From: Prorocentrum cordatum
Taxonomy: Eukaryota > Sar > Dinophyceae > Prorocentrales > Prorocentraceae
DNA: 64,000 bases
Direction of reading: 5' to 3'
Assembly: GCA_963575745.1 (NCBI GenBank)
Contig: CAUYUJ010015829.1
Location: 187,701-251,700 of the forward strand
Both the position numbers and the translations under genes were made by a program. Below the pieces are notes generated by a model that worked only from the letters and a program-made list of their open reading frames with translations, ran no database searches and was not told the origin of the DNA. The number at the start of each line of letters is the position of its first letter. The stretch's first letter is position 1. This document shows positions 43,529 to 53,290 of this stretch, one piece after another.

Positions 43529-44398
43529 TCATAGTCCTGCGAGCCAGGCAGCCAGCTCATCCTCCATGACTCCCGCTGGTGCTTTGCCCTCCTTGGCCAC
43601 TGCTCCAATCTGAAGTAGTGCTCGGTGGATGGTGTCCTTGATGTTGGTCCACTGCATCTGCTCCTGCGTCGGATCCTCCTCGTTCTCCGCGTCCGTCCAA
43701 GGGCCCTGCTCGATGTACAGCGTGAGCTTCGCTTGGTTGGAGTCGAAGCACTTGCTGAGCTTGATGTGTTTGACTTTGCGTAGTACCGTCGCTGCGTTGA
43801 TCTTGTCCAGGAACTGGCCGTGCTCCGTGAGTAGCGCCCTCGATTTGTTTCCCACGTCCTCTGAACAGAGGGTCATAATCAGTGTCATGTAGAGATGCCC
43901 CTCTGGTGGCCCTAAAGCGTGTGCTTTGCCCTGTTCCCTGCACTTCTCCGCGTAGACTTTGCGGCTGGTCTTGAGGGCCTTGGCCACGTTGTTCTGAATG
44001 GGCAAGAGGTGCGTGCTGAACACCGCTGCCATTATCCAAGCCAGCTGCTGCGTGTTGGCGAAAACTTGCTTGATGAGTACTGTGAGGAGCTTCTTGAGCT
44101 TGGGGTCGACTTTGGCACGGTAAGCTTCTCCCCCTTTCTTGGAACGAACTGCTCGGGCCCCTTGAACTGCTGCTGTGGCTGGTCCTCCCCCCGTAACTGG
44201 ATCGTCCTCGGCCTCCATGGCCGCTGTGTCCTCGCCCGCGCCCTCCTTGTCCTTGTCCTTGCCGCCCCCGCCCTTGCCGCCCTTCTTGCCGTTGTTGAGC
44301 TTGCGGTCCTTTTGGCTGCGCTCTGAGCCCGCGAGGCTGCTGGTGTCCTGCGCGATCTGCCTTTTGTTGGGCACAAGCCAGGTCATCGGCATGTGCAA
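43529..44398 (-). CDS. C-terminal domain of the minus-strand LINE, function unknown
   Basis: The frame opens inside the preceding zinc-finger ORF. A Lys/Gly-rich linker (NNGKKGGKGGGGKDKDKEG) is followed by a mostly helical domain of about 200 residues: PKLKKLLTVLIKQVFANTQQ, LLPIQNNVAKALKTSRKVYA, HALGPPEGHLYMTLIMTLCS and LDKINAATVLRKVKHIKLSK. It ends EDELAAWLAGL then stop. It probably joined the preceding frame originally, across a one-base shift near 44,390. I know no named family for it. The even composition suggests it was under selection until recently. Confidence 0.6.
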   Translation of the reverse strand: MHMPMTWLVPNKRQIAQDTSSLAGSERSQKDRKLNNGKKGGKGGGGKDKDKEGAGEDTAAMEAEDDPVTGGGPATAAVQGARAVRSKKGGEAYRAKVDPKLKKLLTVLIKQVFANTQQLAWIMAAVFSTHLLPIQNNVAKALKTSRKVYAEKCREQGKAHALGPPEGHLYMTLIMTLCSEDVGNKSRALLTEHGQFLDKINAATVLRKVKHIKLSKCFDSNQAKLTLYIEQGPWTDAENEEDPTQEQMQWTNIKDTIHRALLQIGAVAKEGKAPAGVMEDELAAWLAGL

Positions 44399-45806
44399 GT
44401 GCTAGCTGAGCAGTGGTGGTCCCCACGTCCAGTGAGATGATATGTTCTTCGACAGGTAGGTGTAATGCGCGAAAATGATCCCGCAAGGCTGATAGATGCT
44501 GAAACGGCTGCAGTTCGGGACAGAGAGTGCATGTGTAATCGTCGACGTCGATCAAAGGATGATGTAGGCGCGTGTTGTCAGCGAGGCATCTCTTGTCCTT
44601 TAGTGAGCGCAGCAGATGATCTTCGGCTTGAGCACGGTCCAAGAAGGTCGTGCGGCACAGCGGGCACTGATTAGTGACTGTAGCTGCAGCGGCTGCGGAA
44701 CGTAACCCGTGCTGACCACCTTTGGTAGCTGTCTGATGCGAACAGAGACCCGCCCACGTTTGAAATACACGCCCGCAGATTTCACCTGTGTCCGTCAACA
44801 ACTCGCATTTGAATTGTCCAAGTTCGTCGCCATCCCGTACTTCAGCAGCGGCCTCAAAGCCGGGTGGCGGGATAGCGACGGCTGTAGCCTTGTCCCTGAA
44901 CTCGGAGGGGTCAATGCTGAGAAATGCTTCTGGTACCTCTGCGTCGTGATAAAGCTGGGTAATGCTGCCGTCCCAGATGTAGCTGACTTGCTCTGCGCTG
45001 TCGAGTACCAGGAGCGAGCTCGCATCGTGAAAGAATTGCCAAGCCCACTGGTTGGCGCTGTCTTTGAGAGTGCCGTCGTCGTTGGGCTCGCTTGCATCAG
45101 GATCGATGTCCTTCTCGAACTGCGGTGTGCCGAAGAGGGCAGTGATCCACTGGTCGTAGTCGGCGCGGTACTTGACAGAGGCCTGGGTCATGCGAGTGTG
45201 CCTTACACGCATCTCGACGAACATGGGAGAGATGCCGCAGAACTTGAACACTTCTATGTTGGTCATGCTCTTGTAGCGTCCGTCGTCCTGCTGCGTAGTA
45301 GCCTTGCCATGCATGAGCACCCTGAGATACTTGATGATTGTGGTGTCCAACCTGCGCAGCTCGGTGTCCTTGATGAGGTAGGACTCCATGCCACTGGCCG
45401 CGGCGCCCACTATGCGGTTGATGAAGATGATGCGCTTGAGACGCCATGGGGCACGCCTGTGCCAGAGTTTGCCCATGATAGCCCAGGCCTTCTTCATACT
45501 TTGAATGCGGCGGTCAATCTCTATCGTGTTACTTCCTCCATGATGGAAGTGACCTCCGAGGTACTTCGTGGTGCGTAGAACTCGACCTGGCATGTGGGCT
45601 GCGAGGCTGCGGTTTTCTTTCCGTGTGCGAAGGCATCCAGCAATTTCCTCCTTGTCTTTGTTCTGCGAGTAGCCGTACTGCGCGAGCTTGTCATCGAGGA
45701 TGGTGTTGCTGGAGTTGAGGATATCTGCTGCTGCTTTGGCTGTACCTCTGCTGGCAATGTGTATTTTTGAGTATGTCGTCAACGTAAAGGTAGGCCGAGA
45801 GGTCAA
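44399..45806 (-). CDS. LINE RT thumb and zinc-finger region
   Basis: The frame continues the RT after motif C: ILDDKLAQYGYSQNKDKEEI, TKYLGGHFHHGGSN and AWRLKRIIFINRIVG-like text, i.e. the Leu-x2-GY-x-N-x2-K and KYLG steps of the thumb. After a helical region come three Cys/His clusters, starting CELLTDTGEICGRVF, CPLCRTTFLDRAQAEDH and CTLCPELQPFQHLSALRDHF, resembling C2H2-type fingers, probably for nucleic-acid binding at the target. The frame stays open to 43,557, but the sequence past about 44,390 reads better in the next frame. Confidence 0.75.
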
Positions 45807-47085
45807 TCATGTTGTGCGTGATGGGGGAGATGGTAGCGAACGGCTTGGAGTCTGATAGGGTCGCGTCGAGCCACTGGCCGATTGGCTGCTCGTAGACAAA
45901 GTTGAATGAGGTGGGTCCTGTGCTGCAGCCAGGCATCACTCCTGAACCTACAGAGAAATCTCCAGACTTGTCGCATCCGTCTATCTGCACCGTAGCGCAG
46001 CGATACCGTTGGGCAGACAACCGCTGTTCTGCGTCGGCCAAGCACTGCGGGATAAGCTCGACCGCTTTGTCGATCATCGTGCTCGGGAAGGCGTTGGTGG
46101 CGTCCATCCTGCCAACGATGAAATCGATGTTGGGGCGCGGCAATCTGGTGGCCATGATGCGCGATGCAGCCATTGGAACTTCTCTGCGGCGGCGTGGCCA
46201 GCATCCGTGAGCATGAGGAGGAGGTGCCCACGGCAGTGACTGGCATTGTAGTTGACGGTACACGCAGCGACAGAATGGACAGACCATGTGCAGTATACGC
46301 AATCCTTGAACTGAGGGCTTGGCGTTCATCTTGTCTGGCGTGAAACTTTGGCTGTGATGGGCGTCCAATGGAGCTAAGCCGACCAGATAGACATGACCGA
46401 GTAGCCCTTCGAAACAGTTGTCTGTCCAGGGCGCCTCCATCAGCTCCTCGTTGAAACCGAGGCCTTGGGTCTGCGGCTTTCTCTTTGTAGTAGCTGTAGG
46501 CTGCAGGGTGATCTGGAACATTTCTGCTGGTAACGACCACTCGGGAACTGAGGCTCGTTTTTTGAAGTATTTCGGGCGCCTCTTGACTCCGAGGTATAGC
46601 TTGCCCAAGTTCTCCTTCGCCTCGGAATACTCGTACTTGAACTGCTGCTTGACATCGTCGCCCAGGTCCTCCATGGCGGACAGGAGCAGTTTTTTCTTTT
46701 CCTCGTAGTCAATCAGTTGAGCTTGAACACCTCCGCGAGCCCCTGTGAGTGCCACGTGCGAAGTCCACTCGGCGAGGCTCGGTCTCGAACGGGTTGCCCT
46801 GCTGTAGTTGCGGTTCCTCTTGCCGTAATTGGTCCCTGCCACGCGCCTGCTGAGTCTATGTGTATCTGCGTGCTGCCTTTTTTGCCATGCCTCAAAAAAC
46901 TGTGTCTCTAACGTTCTCTTGCGTTCTTGCGTTCTGCGTCGTGAAATTGCTTCTGCTTCTTGATAGCTCTCGTGGGTGTGTCCAGCTTCTCCTCGATGTC
47001 CAGGTCGATCGCTTCGCCAATGTACTGCTTGCGTAACTCCTCTCTCTCTCTCTCTTTTCCCCAAAAGTTCGAGCTTCTCTGCCAT
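45691..47085 (-). CDS. LINE reverse transcriptase (fingers and palm)
   Basis: RT polymerises cDNA at the target site. Motif A is FIVGRMDATNAFPSTMIDKA (Asp near 46,105); motif B is SGVMPGCSTGPTSFNFVYEQ; motif C is LSAYLYVDDI (45,775-45,786 encode YVDD). Both catalytic positions are present. The N-terminal 90 residues are out of phase: in another frame the same DNA reads ELRKQYIGEAIDLDIEEKLD, which looks more natural, so a (GA)6 tract at 47,041-47,052 has probably slipped. The ORF is open for 464 codons but the first ATG is not a credible start. Confidence 0.8.
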   Translation of the reverse strand: MAEKLELLGKRERERGVTQAVHWRSDRPGHRGEAGHTHESYQEAEAISRRRTQERKRTLETQFFEAWQKRQHADTHRLSRRVAGTNYGKRNRNYSRATRSRPSLAEWTSHVALTGARGGVQAQLIDYEEKKKLLLSAMEDLGDDVKQQFKYEYSEAKENLGKLYLGVKRRPKYFKKRASVPEWSLPAEMFQITLQPTATTKRKPQTQGLGFNEELMEAPWTDNCFEGLLGHVYLVGLAPLDAHHSQSFTPDKMNAKPSVQGLRILHMVCPFCRCVYRQLQCQSLPWAPPPHAHGCWPRRRREVPMAASRIMATRLPRPNIDFIVGRMDATNAFPSTMIDKAVELIPQCLADAEQRLSAQRYRCATVQIDGCDKSGDFSVGSGVMPGCSTGPTSFNFVYEQPIGQWLDATLSDSKPFATISPITHNMIDLSAYLYVDDILKNTHCQQRYSQSSSRYPQLQQHHPR

Positions 47086-48145
47086 GAGCTGCTTGGTGGT
47101 ACCTGGCTTTTTTATGTTTCCTCTCGAAGAAGGGCTTGGCAGTGGCCTTGAGCGTGTCGATCAGGAACTGCCAGTGCGCGTCTGTGGTGCACTGCTCCTG
47201 GAGCTCACGAATGGTATCTGTGTTGTTCGCCGGCGCGGTTTTTGGGGCTGGGATGAACTCGCTGCGATAAGCTCCAGTCTGCAGAGACTCAGCCATTTTG
47301 TCGAAATCCCAGAGCGTGCGATGCATGTCTGTGAAATTGTTGGGCATGACGACCTCGGCGCTGGCGATGAGTGGCACGTGGTCCCTTGGCACGTTGTCCT
47401 TGATCTGCTGAACTGCTTTCGCTGCCTTCCACCAAATACCGCATGTCTGAAGATTCTGCAGTAGCCCTTGAGGAACAACGAGGTAGTCGGGTCTCGTGGC
47501 TTGTTCTTCTGCACCGTAGTAGGTAGGGCCAGCATTCCAGAAGGTATTGGCAAGGCATAGTCCGTGTACGTCCAGCATGTTATAGAAGGCTGCCGCTGCT
47601 TCACCTGGCCGTCCGTGCGGTTGCGAGTCTCCGTAAACTTCATTAACTTCAGCCGCAATGAGCCCGTCAGCTCCGTAATGATTATTGAGGTCGATACCGA
47701 TCAGCGGTGTGCTGCGCGTCGGTGTGTCCTGAAGCGTCCTGTGGATCCACTTGAGCGTCTCATTGACCGTTTTTACCCACTGGTTGTGGTTGGCCGCAAG
47801 CCCCGATCGAGGCGGGACGTAGGCCACGATGAAGGTGAGGTCGAGCTCGCCCCGCCTGATGCGTAGTGCGCCAGCGCGGCCTTGAATCTGCTTGGGCGGG
47901 CTCTTGATATCGACGACGGCTCTCGGACCGAACCTCTTGCTGCTCACCATGATCGCGACGCCAGCATGGCTGTTGGTGAGAGGTCCGCGGCCATAGCCCC
48001 ACGTGTAGACGGTGTGGTTGAGAGTCTTGAGCTGGTCGACCTCGGAGCTGGCATCATGTTGTCGCCACCGCGTAGCTGGGAGCATCATCGCGTCCACGGC
48101 GCTGAATGCGTGGCTGATCTCGAGGCAGCGATGCGGTGCTAGCAT
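46892..48145 (-). CDS. LINE AP-type endonuclease domain, 5'-truncated
   Basis: This domain nicks target DNA to prime reverse transcription. Visible exonuclease-endonuclease-phosphatase motifs are FIVAYVPPR (residues about 105-113), PLIGIDLNNHYG (147-158, the GDxN-like step), TRPDYLVV (217-224) and PRDHVPL (253-259, the catalytic His). The earlier Asn and Glu motifs are missing because an in-frame TAA lies just upstream of the ATG at 48,145, so it is 5'-truncated. After about residue 345 the frame loses sense at T6 (47,108-47,113) and the rest (Arg/Ser-rich) is out of phase. Confidence 0.8.
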   Translation of the reverse strand: MLAPHRCLEISHAFSAVDAMMLPATRWRQHDASSEVDQLKTLNHTVYTWGYGRGPLTNSHAGVAIMVSSKRFGPRAVVDIKSPPKQIQGRAGALRIRRGELDLTFIVAYVPPRSGLAANHNQWVKTVNETLKWIHRTLQDTPTRSTPLIGIDLNNHYGADGLIAAEVNEVYGDSQPHGRPGEAAAAFYNMLDVHGLCLANTFWNAGPTYYGAEEQATRPDYLVVPQGLLQNLQTCGIWWKAAKAVQQIKDNVPRDHVPLIASAEVVMPNNFTDMHRTLWDFDKMAESLQTGAYRSEFIPAPKTAPANNTDTIRELQEQCTTDAHWQFLIDTLKATAKPFFERKHKKARYHQAAHGREARTFGEKRERERSYASSTLAKRSTWTSRRSWTHPRELSRSRSNFTTQNARTQENVRDTVF

Positions 48146-48310
48146 CGAGAGTGGTTATATACTCCCCAGCGGAGGAACGGCATAACGATCCAGATCTTCA
48201 TGAAGAATATGGAGGCCAGCCAGGCTGGCATGACATGGAAGGCGCCCTCGGCGGGCGGAGCTGCTCTGCGCGGGGAGCCTGCTTGGCCGCTGAAAAGGAG
48301 GCAGGCAGGA
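48146..48310. other. Spacer between LINE 5' end and GGA array
   Basis: Short unique sequence. On the minus strand this is 5' of the truncated endonuclease; no spliced leader is seen here. Confidence 0.5.
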
Positions 48311-48445
48311 GGAGAGGAGGAGGAGGAGGAGGAGGAGGAGGAGGAGGAGGAGGAGGAGGAGGAGGAGGAGGAGGAGGAGGAGGAGGAGGAGGAGGAGGAG
48401 GAGGAGGAGGAAGACGAGAAGAGGACGAGGAGGAGGAGGAGGTCC
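48311..48445. repeat. (GGA)n array
   Basis: Pure GGA at 48,311-48,408, then GAC/GAG variants. It reads TCC on the strand of the adjacent LINE. Confidence 0.96.
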
Positions 48446-49130
48446 TTTCCAGCTCGTCGCCGAAGGCACAGGGTCCGCATAGCAAAACGTGCCGATCCAG
48501 CTGCCCCTCCTCGCCGCAGCAGCTGGATTCGCCTCGAGATCCTGGTCGGAGCGCGTCTTCGGAGAGGCTCGTGGAGCAGTGGTATCCGTATCCTCGTGCC
48601 CCTCCCACAACGGAGAGGCGGGGGATCGATTCTGACGTTCTTGGCCTCTGTCGGTTTGCCGGGGGTGGGGTGGGCGCTTGCAGCAGCTGGACACAGCACG
48701 AAGGGCCAAGTCCGTGTGGGCGGGGCCCCGAGAGGCTGACTTTTGAGCGCCGGCGGGCCGGCCCCTCACACCCCGCCATGGGGCAGATCAGGACGGCCGG
48801 CTTTCCTGGAGTTCGGGCCCGGGCCAGGAACCATTTTGAGGCGGGCCGTCTCTCTATGTTTGACGTTTCGCGTATCCCCACCAGCCCCTCCAGAAATGAT
48901 CAGCAGGGGAGTTGGTAAGTCAGGGACGGCTGGAAGCATGCAGTTGCGCGGCCGTCTCCAGAAAAGCAAGGATCACACATAGCTTCCCGCATTGAAGTTT
49001 AAGATGGAAATCTGTGCAAGATACGATGTGGTGCTCCCCGTGGTAAACGTCTCTAGCGGAGGTGGCTGTATCCACCCTGGGCCAGGAGGTAAGCGTCTCT
49101 GGCGCAGCGGACCCTGTCCTAGGATCGGAT
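48446..49130. other. Spacer, nothing recognised
   Basis: Mixed composition with no gene or named repeat, apart from a CCATTTTGAGGCGGGCCG phrase (about 48,831) that resembles the 40.4-kb repeat. Confidence 0.4.
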
Positions 49131-49720
49131 TTTCGATTCTTGGACCCTCTTGGGCTCTCTTGGGGGTCTCTTGGAGCTCTCTTGAGGCTCTCTTGGGGCT
49201 CTTTGGGGGAGTCTTGGGGCCCTCTTGGGGCTCTTTTGGGGGGTCTGGGAGGCCTCTTGGGGCCGTCTTGGATCCCTTCGCTTAGGAAAAGGAGGGTCGT
49301 AGGCCCAAAAGGGGCGTCCTGGGGCCCTCTTGGACCGCTCTTGGGGCGCTCTTGGGCGCTCTTGGGCGCTCTTGGGGCCGTCTTGGCTCGGGCCTCTCTT
49401 GGGGCTATGTTGGGCCATCTTGGGGCCGTCTTGACGCCTCGAGAGCCCATCGGAAGCGAAAAAGCGAGAAGGCGAAACACGCTGATGTTCCTTCGGTTTT
49501 GAACCCATTTTGGCCTCTTGGGGGGGGTCCTTGGAGGGCTCGGAGGGCACTTGAAACCGTCTTGGGGCCGTCTTGAGGCCTCTTGGATGCGTGTTGGAGG
49601 CTATTTTGAGCTGTCTTGACGCCTCTTGGGCGATCTTGGAGGCCATCTTGGGCTAGCTAAAGCCCTCTTGAAGCTATCTTGGGCCATCTTGGACGCTCTA
49701 ACCCCTCGCGGGGGAGCCCG
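49131..49720. repeat. CTTGGGGCC-type minisatellite (+)
   Basis: Variants of TCTTGGGGCC, CTCTTGGGGCTCT and GCTCTTGGGC repeated about 10-12 bp apart, interrupted at 49,275-49,310 and 49,440-49,510 by unique text. Confidence 0.85.
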
Positions 49721-50405
49721 TCCAGACCCAGGGAGGGGGAGGGGAGGTAAACTTCCCGAGCAGGGAAAGGAAGGAGGTTGGAAAAGGAAGCGCTCTAGAC
49801 CACCTGCGCCAAGAGGGCTGGTGGGATTTGCTCGCGTGCCCTTCACCACGGATACGGTCGGGAACTTTTGGATCGCGTGTCGCTCCGCCGGTTCTGTCCC
49901 ACAACGCTTCGGCGCGCCATGCTGTTCATGTTCGGGTCCCCGAGCGTCCACGTCCCGCGCTTTTTCCAGCCTCCCGCTCCGCGGCGCAGAGCGACACGCT
50001 ATCCGCTCGAAAGGGCATAGCGTGTCGCGGGGGCCGAAGCCACAGTTTCAGACCGTGTGCGCCCCACGCCCTTGGCTCTTTGGCCTCTTCGTCTCTGAGC
50101 GCACCCCCCCCGCTCTGGGAGGACCTTTTTCGTACCAGCTCCCAGGTAAACCCTGACAGGATGAAGAAGGGGGCTCGGGTTGGCGGACCGCAACATGCGG
50201 GTCGGGCGGGCGGGGGATTCAAGTGGGGGGGTCGGGCGGGCAGACCCCGAGGGGCAGGTCGGGCGCGCGGGACATTGAAGCACGATTCCCGAGTAAGTTG
50301 TGAGAAAGGCTTAAGCGAGAGCGCGATTCGTAAGTCCATTGAGAGAACGTCCCGTGCGAGAGTGCAGGCAGTTCCCGAGTGGCGAGAGTGCGTCTCGTCA
50401 ATACA
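49721..50405. other. Spacer, nothing recognised
   Basis: Contains GGGTCGGGCGGGC-type short repeats at 50,195-50,270. No gene. Confidence 0.4.
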
Positions 50406-50790
50406 TTGAGGAAGTGGCTCTCTTGGGCCCGTCTTCGAGGCATCTTGGGCCCCTGTTGGGAGCTTCTTATGTCGTCTTTGTGCAATCTGGGATGTCTCTG
50501 TGGCCGTCTTGGATTGTCAGAAGCCCGAAAGACGACGAGAATAGATCAGTCATTCAACAACCTAGCCTCTCCGAGCTCTCCTGTAGGGTCTCTTGAAGCC
50601 CTTTTGGACCGCATTGGGGGCCTGCTGTGCCGTCTTGAGGCTATCTGAGGCCGCCTCGAAGCTACCTCTGGCCTTCTTGAGGGCACCTGGGCGCCATCTT
50701 GGGCCATCCGGGATCATCCTGACCGTCTGTGAGGCGTCTTTGTGACCGTCTTGGAGACCCTCTTGGGCCATGCTGGAGTCATCTTGGACG
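50406..50790. repeat. CTTGGGGCC-type minisatellite, more degenerate (+)
   Basis: Variants such as GTCTTCGAGGCATCTTGGGC and GCCGTCTTGAGGC; same family as 49.1 kb but more diverged. Confidence 0.65.
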
Positions 50791-51204
50791 GAAAGGCCCC
50801 TTGGATGTTGTTTTCTGTGCGGTGCCAGCGGGAACTTCTTCAAGGGAGAAAAGCCATCCAGACTCGACAATTGGCGTTTACTGAACGGCCCTGGACGTTT
50901 ACTAAATAGCCCTGCCCTGTTTGATTCCTTCTTTGGGTGCATCTACTTACGGCTTCGCGTGTCGGGTTGATTCTTGTGGGGGTGGATTTTCTGCCCTCTA
51001 TTTTTGGAAGGGCCATGGGAAGCTATGACATCGGGCACGCCAAGGCATCCCCCCGTCAGGCTGCGGGGGCGGCGGATCGGCGACCCCTGCGGCGAGTCGC
51101 CGCCGCCCCCTGGCTTTGTGTAAATGTTTATTTGGCCAAACGTTGGGCCAACGTTCGGCCAAGCCTATTGGACTATGTGCTCCCCAGTCGTTGTGGAAGT
51201 TCTC
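50791..51204. other. Spacer, nothing recognised
   Basis: Includes a GGCCAAACGTTGGGCCAACG short inverted or direct repeat near 51,133. No gene. Confidence 0.4.
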
Positions 51205-51205
51205 T

Positions 51206-51259
<54 letters not shown>

Positions 51260-51500
51260 GAGAGAGAGAGCGGAGGAGGAGATGGAGGAGGATGAGGGGG
51301 AGGAGGCGGAGGAGGAGGAGGAGGAGGAGGAGGAGACCGCGGAAGAAGAGGCCTCTTGGGGCCCTCTTGTGGCCTTCTATGGGCTTCCTGAGGGCTCCTG
51401 GGGGCCTCCTGGGGGTCTCTTGGGGGTCTCTTGGGGGCCTCTAAATGGGCCCTTGGCTTTCGGAGGCCGTCCTTGGGGCCTCTCTGGGCCGTCCGGTTGG
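51205..51500. repeat. (GA)n, (GGA)n and minisatellite block
   Basis: GA array 51,208-51,270, GGA array about 51,272-51,340, then CTCTTGGGGGTCTCTTGGGG-type minisatellite to 51,500. Three repeat classes are directly fused. Confidence 0.9.
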
Positions 51501-51904
51501 CAGTGCGAGTGCCTTCACATTAGCCCTCTTTCACTTTCGATCGGGCCAGACCGTGCAAGCCCCCAGGTTATTTAGCATCTTCGGAGGACCTTTCCTGTCT
51601 TGTAAGTTGCATTCTTTTCTTGTGCTCCGACGTGGGTTAGACGCGGATTCGACGAGGATTCGACACGGATTCGACACGGTCTCGACGCGCTCGCCACCGA
51701 TTCGACACGGATTCGACGTGAATCGCGGCGCGACGGGACAGACAAGGCCCCCCGAAGGTGCAACGCAGCACAGGGCTGCAGGGGTGTGCTGGAGCACGGC
51801 CTTGCGCGCTCACCCGTGGAAGCCGGCGGCCCTGGCGGCCTGCACGTCGGCGTGCTCTTCCAGATCCTCGATCCATTTCTTCCCCCTCCCAGATCCTGCA
51901 GCTC
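51501..51904. other. Spacer with CGACACGGATTCGA repeats
   Basis: At 51,640-51,725 GATTCGACACGGATTCGACA and variants are repeated four to five times (about 10-15-bp unit). No gene. Confidence 0.6.
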
Positions 51905-51992
51905 CTCCCTCTCCTCCTCCTCCTCCTCCTCCTCCTCCTCCTCCTCCTCCTCCTCCTCCTCCTCCTCCTCCTCCTCCTCCTCCTCCTCCCCC
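51905..51992. repeat. (TCC)n array
   Basis: Pure CTC/TCC, followed within 50 bp by a CAG array (52,040-52,072). Confidence 0.95.
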
Positions 51993-51999
51993 TCCTGCA

Positions 52000-52036
52000 A
52001 TTGATCGACAAGAAGGAGTAGGGAGTGAGCAGCAGA

Positions 52037-52075
<39 letters not shown>

Positions 52076-52308
52076 GTGACAGAGTAGCGAGTATGGAGCT
52101 GAGTCGAGGAGCCTTTAGCGGTAGTCAGAGGTTAGCTGAATTAGTGGCTAGTGGTAGGATCCCCGACCCTTTTAGGAACACGAGTTTCGATACCTATTAT
52201 AATCAGGGCCTCCCAGCTATCCCCATAGTCGTGGCACCTAAGCGGGCTCTGAGGGGGGGTAGAGGCATAGGCCGCGGTCGAAGCACTCGGCATGCGTCTG
52301 TCCCCTAG
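52000..52308 (+). CDS. Unidentified ORF: Gln repeat then short conserved-looking tail
   Basis: After the TCC array the plus frame reads IDRQEGVGSEQQRQ, about a dozen Gln from the CAG array, then SDRVASMELSRGAFSGSQRL, AELVASGRIPDPFRN, TSFDTYYNQGLPAIPIVVAP and RGGRGIGRGRS before the stop at 52,306-52,308. An internal ATG (52,093) could also start it. Codon third positions are clearly less GC-rich than neighbouring DNA (many TTA, AGT, GTA), unlike the retroelements here, suggesting a different origin. An RG-rich end hints at nucleic-acid binding. No family recognised. Confidence 0.4.
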
Positions 52309-52500
52309 ACGGCCCCCCTCGCGCTTCTGCGCGGCGCCTCGGGGTTCGCCGTCGTTGGGGCAGTGCTGGTCCTGCCAGTGGGGTGGCCCCATTCTTTCAA
52401 GGGTAACCCGCTTCCCCATAAGACGGGTTGCGCAGAGTTCTTGGCCTGTTTCGGTGTGAGTCGAGCAACTCATTTGAACTCCCCGCGCGTTGCTCATTGC
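52309..52500. other. Spacer, nothing recognised
   Basis: Short unique segment before the TCC array. Confidence 0.4.
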
Positions 52501-52675
52501 TCATTGCTCCCCCTCCTCCTCCTCCTCCTCCTCCTTCTCCTCTTCCTCCTCCTCCTCCTCCTCCTCCTCGTCCTCCTCCTCCTCCTCCTCCTCGTCCTTG
52601 ACCTCCTGCTCCTCCTCCTCCTCCTCCTCCTCCTCCTCCTCCTCCTCGTCCTTGACCTCCTGCTCCTTGGCCTGG
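52501..52675. repeat. (TCC)n array with two TCCTTGACCTCCTGCTCC inserts
   Basis: CTC/TCC array. The 18-bp insert TCCTTGACCTCCTGCTCC occurs at about 52,594 and 52,650, so a larger unit was duplicated. Confidence 0.93.
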
Positions 52676-52897
52676 CCTTGCGCTGCGACCCCGGCCGGCC
52701 TGGACGAAAGGTCCGCGCAGCGGCGCGAGCCCGCGGGGGCGCGCCGCCGTCCTGGCGAACCCCCGAGCGCTGCGAGGGGTGCGGCCCCCCCTCTCGGGTG
52801 CTGCCAGGGAGTGCCCCCGGCCCGAGGTGCCCCCAGGACTTCCAGGGAGGCCCCCGCGGCCTCCAGAGCACCCCTCTCGGGGCGCGGGAGGCTCGAT
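52676..52897. other. GC-rich spacer between TCC and GGA arrays
   Basis: Includes GGTGCCCCCAGG text related to the 10.02/53.04-kb dispersed repeat. No gene recognised. Confidence 0.4.
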
Positions 52898-53032
52898 GGG
52901 GGGAGGAGGAGGAGGAGGAGGAGGAGGAGGAGGAGGAGGAGGAGGAGGAGGAGGAGGAGGAGGAGGAGGAGGAGGAGGAGGAGGAGGAGAGGAGGAGGAG
53001 GAGAGAGGAGGAGGAGGAGGAGGAGGAGGAGC
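52898..53032. repeat. (GGA)n array
   Basis: Pure GGA with two GAGA interruptions. It is opposite in orientation to the TCC array 220 bp upstream, making a large imperfect inverted pair. Confidence 0.96.
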
Positions 53033-53290
53033 CCCCAACATGGAGCGAGAAGCTGGGGGCACCTTGGGCCGGGGGCGCCCCTGCCAACCCCTGGCCCTCG
53101 CTGCCAGCAGAGTCCGATCGCCGGGCCTGCGACTCGTTGCATCTTGCTCGGAAGAGGGCGGCCGGTCGAGGCGGCGGCGGCGGCCCCCTGCCTGGCGTTT
53201 TTTTTTCCGTCCTTGGTGGGCCTCCTGGGGGCTTGGGGTCACCACCGCTGAAGAGAGGCTGAAGCATCAAGTTCCGAGGCGGGAATGTTT
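53033..53290. other. Spacer with dispersed repeat copy
   Basis: 53,040-53,067 is the near reverse complement of 10,024-10,051. No gene recognised. Confidence 0.5.

Larger units (their letters stand above)
43383..48310 (-). mobile_element. LINE-type retrotransposon, best preserved in the window
   Basis: Read on the minus strand, the order is 5'-truncated endonuclease, RT, thumb, zinc fingers and an unassigned C-terminal domain, ending in a stop near 43,530 with a 3' region of about 150 bp. Each domain is coherent and the RT keeps its catalytic residues. The frame changes at about 47,110, 47,045, 45,765 and 44,390, each at or next to a short run. GGA/TCC arrays lie on both sides (43,180-43,382 and 48,310-48,440), both reading TCC on the element strand. 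Confidence 0.85.
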
